Positions 41,800 to 44,033 of a DNA stretch of 44,033 nucleotides are shown piece by piece. Under the pieces are notes generated by a model. It did not search any database, had not been told where the DNA came from, and was given only the letters and a program-made list of their open reading frames with translations. The translations under genes and the position numbers were made by a program. Source of the DNA: an uncultured Pirellulaceae bacterium (GTDB lineage Bacteria > Planctomycetota > Planctomycetia > Pirellulales > Pirellulaceae); the NCBI GenBank assembly GCA_938036435.1, contig CALHPU010000122.1, forward strand, positions 1 to 44,033. The letters run 5' to 3'. Position 1 is the first letter of the stretch, and each line of letters starts with the position of its first letter.

Positions 41800-42753
41800 G
41801 TGAAAACCCTCGACATTTCAACATTTGACCATTCGCAACTAGACGAAACGAAAATGAAAAAAAGTGAAAGTGCTCCAACGGATGGCGAAGAATTTTCGTC
41901 ACCTGATGACACCTCTTTTGTCCAGCCAGCCCAGTTTGGGACAATTCAACTTCGTGGCATGCCGATCCATGCGATCACAAGAAGGCAGACAGCCAGACAT
42001 TTAATTGACTGTTCTCTGAAGAACGTCGGCGGTTGGGTGGTCACTCCCAACCTCGATATTCTCAGGCGGTACACAAGGTCTAGTTCATTCCGAAATCTGT
42101 TGGCCACTTCGACGCTAAACGTTCCCGACGGAATGCCCCTGATCTGGGCAAGTCGCGTCAAAGGTCAACCGCTTGCTGAACGAGTCAATGGTACTGACTT
42201 AATGGTCGATGTGTGCGAAGCGGCCGCTGAAGTAGGTAAGTCCGTATTTTTTCTTGGGGGTAATCCGGGTTCGGCAGAGAAGGCTGCGGCCACGCTAGAG
42301 GAGGATTTTCCCGGACTGAAAGTTGCTGGCTGTCATTGTCCAGACTTCGGATTTGAGACCGATATCGAGAGTGTTGAGGAAATTGCCGCGATCATCGCTG
42401 CTGCAAATCCTGACTTTGTTTTCGTGGGGCTCGGCTCGCCGAAACAAGACGTGCTAATCAACATGCTTCGGCTAAAGTTGCCCAACGTTTGGTGGCTAGG
42501 TGTGGGAATCAGTTTCAGCTTTGTCGGTGGCGAAATTTCACGTGCTCCCGAATGGGCAAAAAAAGGCGGTCTTGAATGGTTCTTTCGGTTGATCGCCGAA
42601 CCAAGACGACTCGCCAAGCGTTATCTCCTTCAGGGAATCCCGTTTTTTGCTGTGACTCTTTTGGTTTCCGGTTTTGAGCGAATTTGGTGTCGCGATCCCC
42701 AAGGGAATATAGAAGATCCTCCGAGCGAAATCGTAAAACCGAGAACGGCTTAG
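41800..42753 (+). CDS. WecG/TagA/CpsF-family glycosyltransferase (GT26)
   Basis: The protein is 317 residues from the GTG at 41800; an ATG at 41854 would remove 18 poorly conserved residues. Neither has a good Shine-Dalgarno. The GT26 blocks are visible: TPNLDILRRYTRS, VPDGMPLIWASR, GTDLM and FVGLGSPKQD, then the C-terminal basic region. Such enzymes add ManNAc-type or related sugars to a lipid-linked acceptor. It is divergent from wzz across a 232-bp gap. The IS element begins 21 bp after its stop, so the gene is intact. Confidence 0.9.
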   Translation: MKTLDISTFDHSQLDETKMKKSESAPTDGEEFSSPDDTSFVQPAQFGTIQLRGMPIHAITRRQTARHLIDCSLKNVGGWVVTPNLDILRRYTRSSSFRNLLATSTLNVPDGMPLIWASRVKGQPLAERVNGTDLMVDVCEAAAEVGKSVFFLGGNPGSAEKAAATLEEDFPGLKVAGCHCPDFGFETDIESVEEIAAIIAAANPDFVFVGLGSPKQDVLINMLRLKLPNVWWLGVGISFSFVGGEISRAPEWAKKGGLEWFFRLIAEPRRLAKRYLLQGIPFFAVTLLVSGFERIWCRDPQGNIEDPPSEIVKPRTA

Positions 42754-42773
42754 GTCGTTGGTGTCAGATTGAC

Positions 42774-44033
42774 CAGGGCTTCTCAGAAAGTTAGCCTGCG
42801 TAACATTTTGATGATATCAAAAGGGTTTTGTGAAAAGTGCCTAAGGTTGGCAACGATGCCGTTGCTTGTATTTTTGTCGATTCTGATCGCTGAGATGGCT
42901 GCGTTTCTAAGCGTGGCAGTATTTTCTGGAATGGAGCCGGTCCTTGCTGTGCTCGCGTCTTCTTCAAAGACGACATCGCGCACCCAGTGGAGCCGATTTT
43001 CGATGCCCCAGTGACCGCGATTGTAATGCAGAAGGTCAGCCGCAGATCCTCTCTCAGGCGAGAGGCTGGTGACCGCATAGGAGATTTCGGTAGAAGTCTT
43101 GCCGTCAGAAACTCGCTTGACGGTACGCTCGATGCGGCAGACTTGTTTCAAGCCAGGCCAGTCATAGTGCCCAGCAAGCCTTGAACTGGCTTGGAGCGTT
43201 CGTGTTTCGATACGCCCATGGCCTTTGTTAATCGTTCGATGAACTTCAAGCTGCCGTTGGCGTTTGGCTTCGGTACCGGGGGGAAAATCCGGGCGTAAAG
43301 TCAGCAGCGATTGCCGACTTTAGGTCCGGTTGGTTGTCTTTGACTGTAAATAGATAGTCGCCGCCAGCCCCCACAATCTCTTGGCATAGATCGCGTTGGC
43401 AAAACATGGCGTCGCCGGTGATTACTTTTCCTTTGAGCACCATACCTTTGAGCAATTCCATCGCCGTCTTATGTTCGTTGGTTTCGGGCGGCATTTGAAG
43501 TTGCTTCAGAACCGACCCGGTGGTGTGATCCAAAGCAGCGAGCAAGTGAATACTTCGCCCGTGTTGCTGCATCGCCCCGCGAAGCGTCTTGCCATCAATC
43601 GCTACCGCCTGCAGCGATGCATCATCGGTACGACCCTCGACCAAACTAACAACCCAACTACTGATCGCTGACTCAAGAACATCAGCAGGGAGTTTTAGTA
43701 AGAGATCGCTAAAGCAATTGGCACAGGGCGGGGTTCGCAGAAAGCCAATTTGATGCCAAAAACTGGATTCTTGGTTATGAATCCATTGAGTTATTCCGGT
43801 CAGACTTCTGGCTCCTGCCAAAATTCCGCAAGTCAGGCCAGCGAGCATTGCTGGCAGATTATGACGACGTCCCATTCGTCCACGTGGATCAGCAATACTT
43901 GCGAAAACCGCAACCAAATCGCCGCCTGGCGCACTGCTCATGCCGTTTCTCCTTAAGCGAATTCAAACTCCGTTAAACTTCTTGGAGACTGTACGAAGAA
44001 AATCGACATAGGTTCACTAAATGAGAAGCCCTG
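42774..44033. mobile_element. Full-length ISAs1-family insertion sequence at the right edge
   Basis: The left terminus CAGGGCTTCTCA (42774-42785) is inverse to TGAGAAGCCCTG (44022-44033), the last bases of the window. Beyond the 12-bp perfect stretch the inverted termini remain partly alike. The 1260-bp length suits ISAs1. One transposase gene, frameshifted, occupies most of it. Its target duplication cannot be checked because the right flank is outside the window. Confidence 0.85.
42783..43941 (-). pseudogene. ISAs1-family transposase disrupted by a frameshift
   Basis: The upstream part starts at ATG 43941 with AAGGAG seven bases before it. It encodes DPRGRMGRRHNLPAMLAGL, AIDGKTLRG (first Asp), ITGDAMFCQRDLCQ (second Asp) and DYLFTVKDNQP, then ends at a stop at 43246. 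The remainder is in the next frame and contains YNRGHWGIENRLHWVRDVV (third acidic residue). A run of six C on the coding strand (about 43277-43282) is where the frames meet; removing one C joins them into a single ~375-residue protein of normal length. No -1 slippery heptamer is seen, so a mutation or sequencing indel is more likely than programmed frameshifting. The final stop lies inside the left inverted repeat. Confidence 0.85.

Noticed and set aside
43246..43290. Programmed frameshift in the transposase
   Set aside because: A +1 shift is needed; the C6 run is not a -1 slippery heptamer and no pseudoknot is evident, so a mutation or indel is the simpler reading.

Overview
The window looks like chromosomal DNA of a planctomycete, most likely a Pirellulaceae-type (Rhodopirellula-like) bacterium. 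The basis is a secreted sulfatase, a TIGR03790-family protein, a secreted RTX metalloprotease carrying the planctomycete-style N-terminal 'EPRNLLA' motif, an EF-hand esterase, several very long or unusually fused proteins, weak Shine-Dalgarno sites with many GTG/TTG starts, and abundant short palindromic intergenic repeats. The assignment rests on gene content only; no rRNA or tRNA is present.

Layout. 1-5.4 kb: the start of a gene leaving the left edge (possibly an NfeD/ClpP-class protease), then a 1321-residue TPM-like coiled-coil membrane protein, and a repeat-rich gap in which a 115-bp MITE-like element sits inside an older terminal-inverted-repeat element. 5.4-9.2 kb: a sulfatase, then an ECF sigma factor followed by a membrane anti-sigma-like protein. 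9.3-11.7 kb: a Ski2-like RNA helicase. 11.7-12.6 kb: a second repeat cluster containing a better preserved element with a perfect 8-bp target duplication, plus a possible 50-residue membrane protein. 12.6-14.4 kb: the RTX metalloprotease. 14.5-18.0 kb: four minus-strand genes, probably one transcript (thioesterase, ferrochelatase, UPF0173 metallo-hydrolase, EF-hand esterase). 18.1-19.7 kb: a SAM methyltransferase, a Trm112-like protein and a HIT hydrolase. 19.7-21.9 kb: a TIGR03790-family secreted protein.

22.2-30.0 kb is a complete phosphate-starvation locus on the minus strand, in transcription order phoR, pstS, pstC, pstA, pstB, phoU, phoB. PhoR/PhoB form the two-component system, PstSCAB the phosphate ABC importer, and PhoU the negative regulator linking them. 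A Pho-box-like array of TTAA(C/G) repeats precedes pstS. pstA appears to start at an ATT codon behind a perfect AGGAGG, and its product has a ~95-residue insertion within the permease.

30.1-42.8 kb is an exopolysaccharide locus: a peroxiredoxin-like/GH5 fusion next to a membrane GT2 synthase, a polytopic glycosyltransferase-like membrane protein, an acyltransferase-3 protein, a GT4 glycosyltransferase, an O-antigen polymerase/ligase, a flippase, a Wzz-type chain-length protein and a WecG/TagA glycosyltransferase. Together these could assemble, export and trim a Wzx/Wzy-type polymer. The right edge (42774-44033) is a full-length ISAs1-family insertion sequence whose transposase is frameshifted at a C6 run.

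A family of ~55-67-bp imperfect palindromes recurs four times, each time just past the 3' end of a gene. Functions are read from motifs and context; no database search was run.
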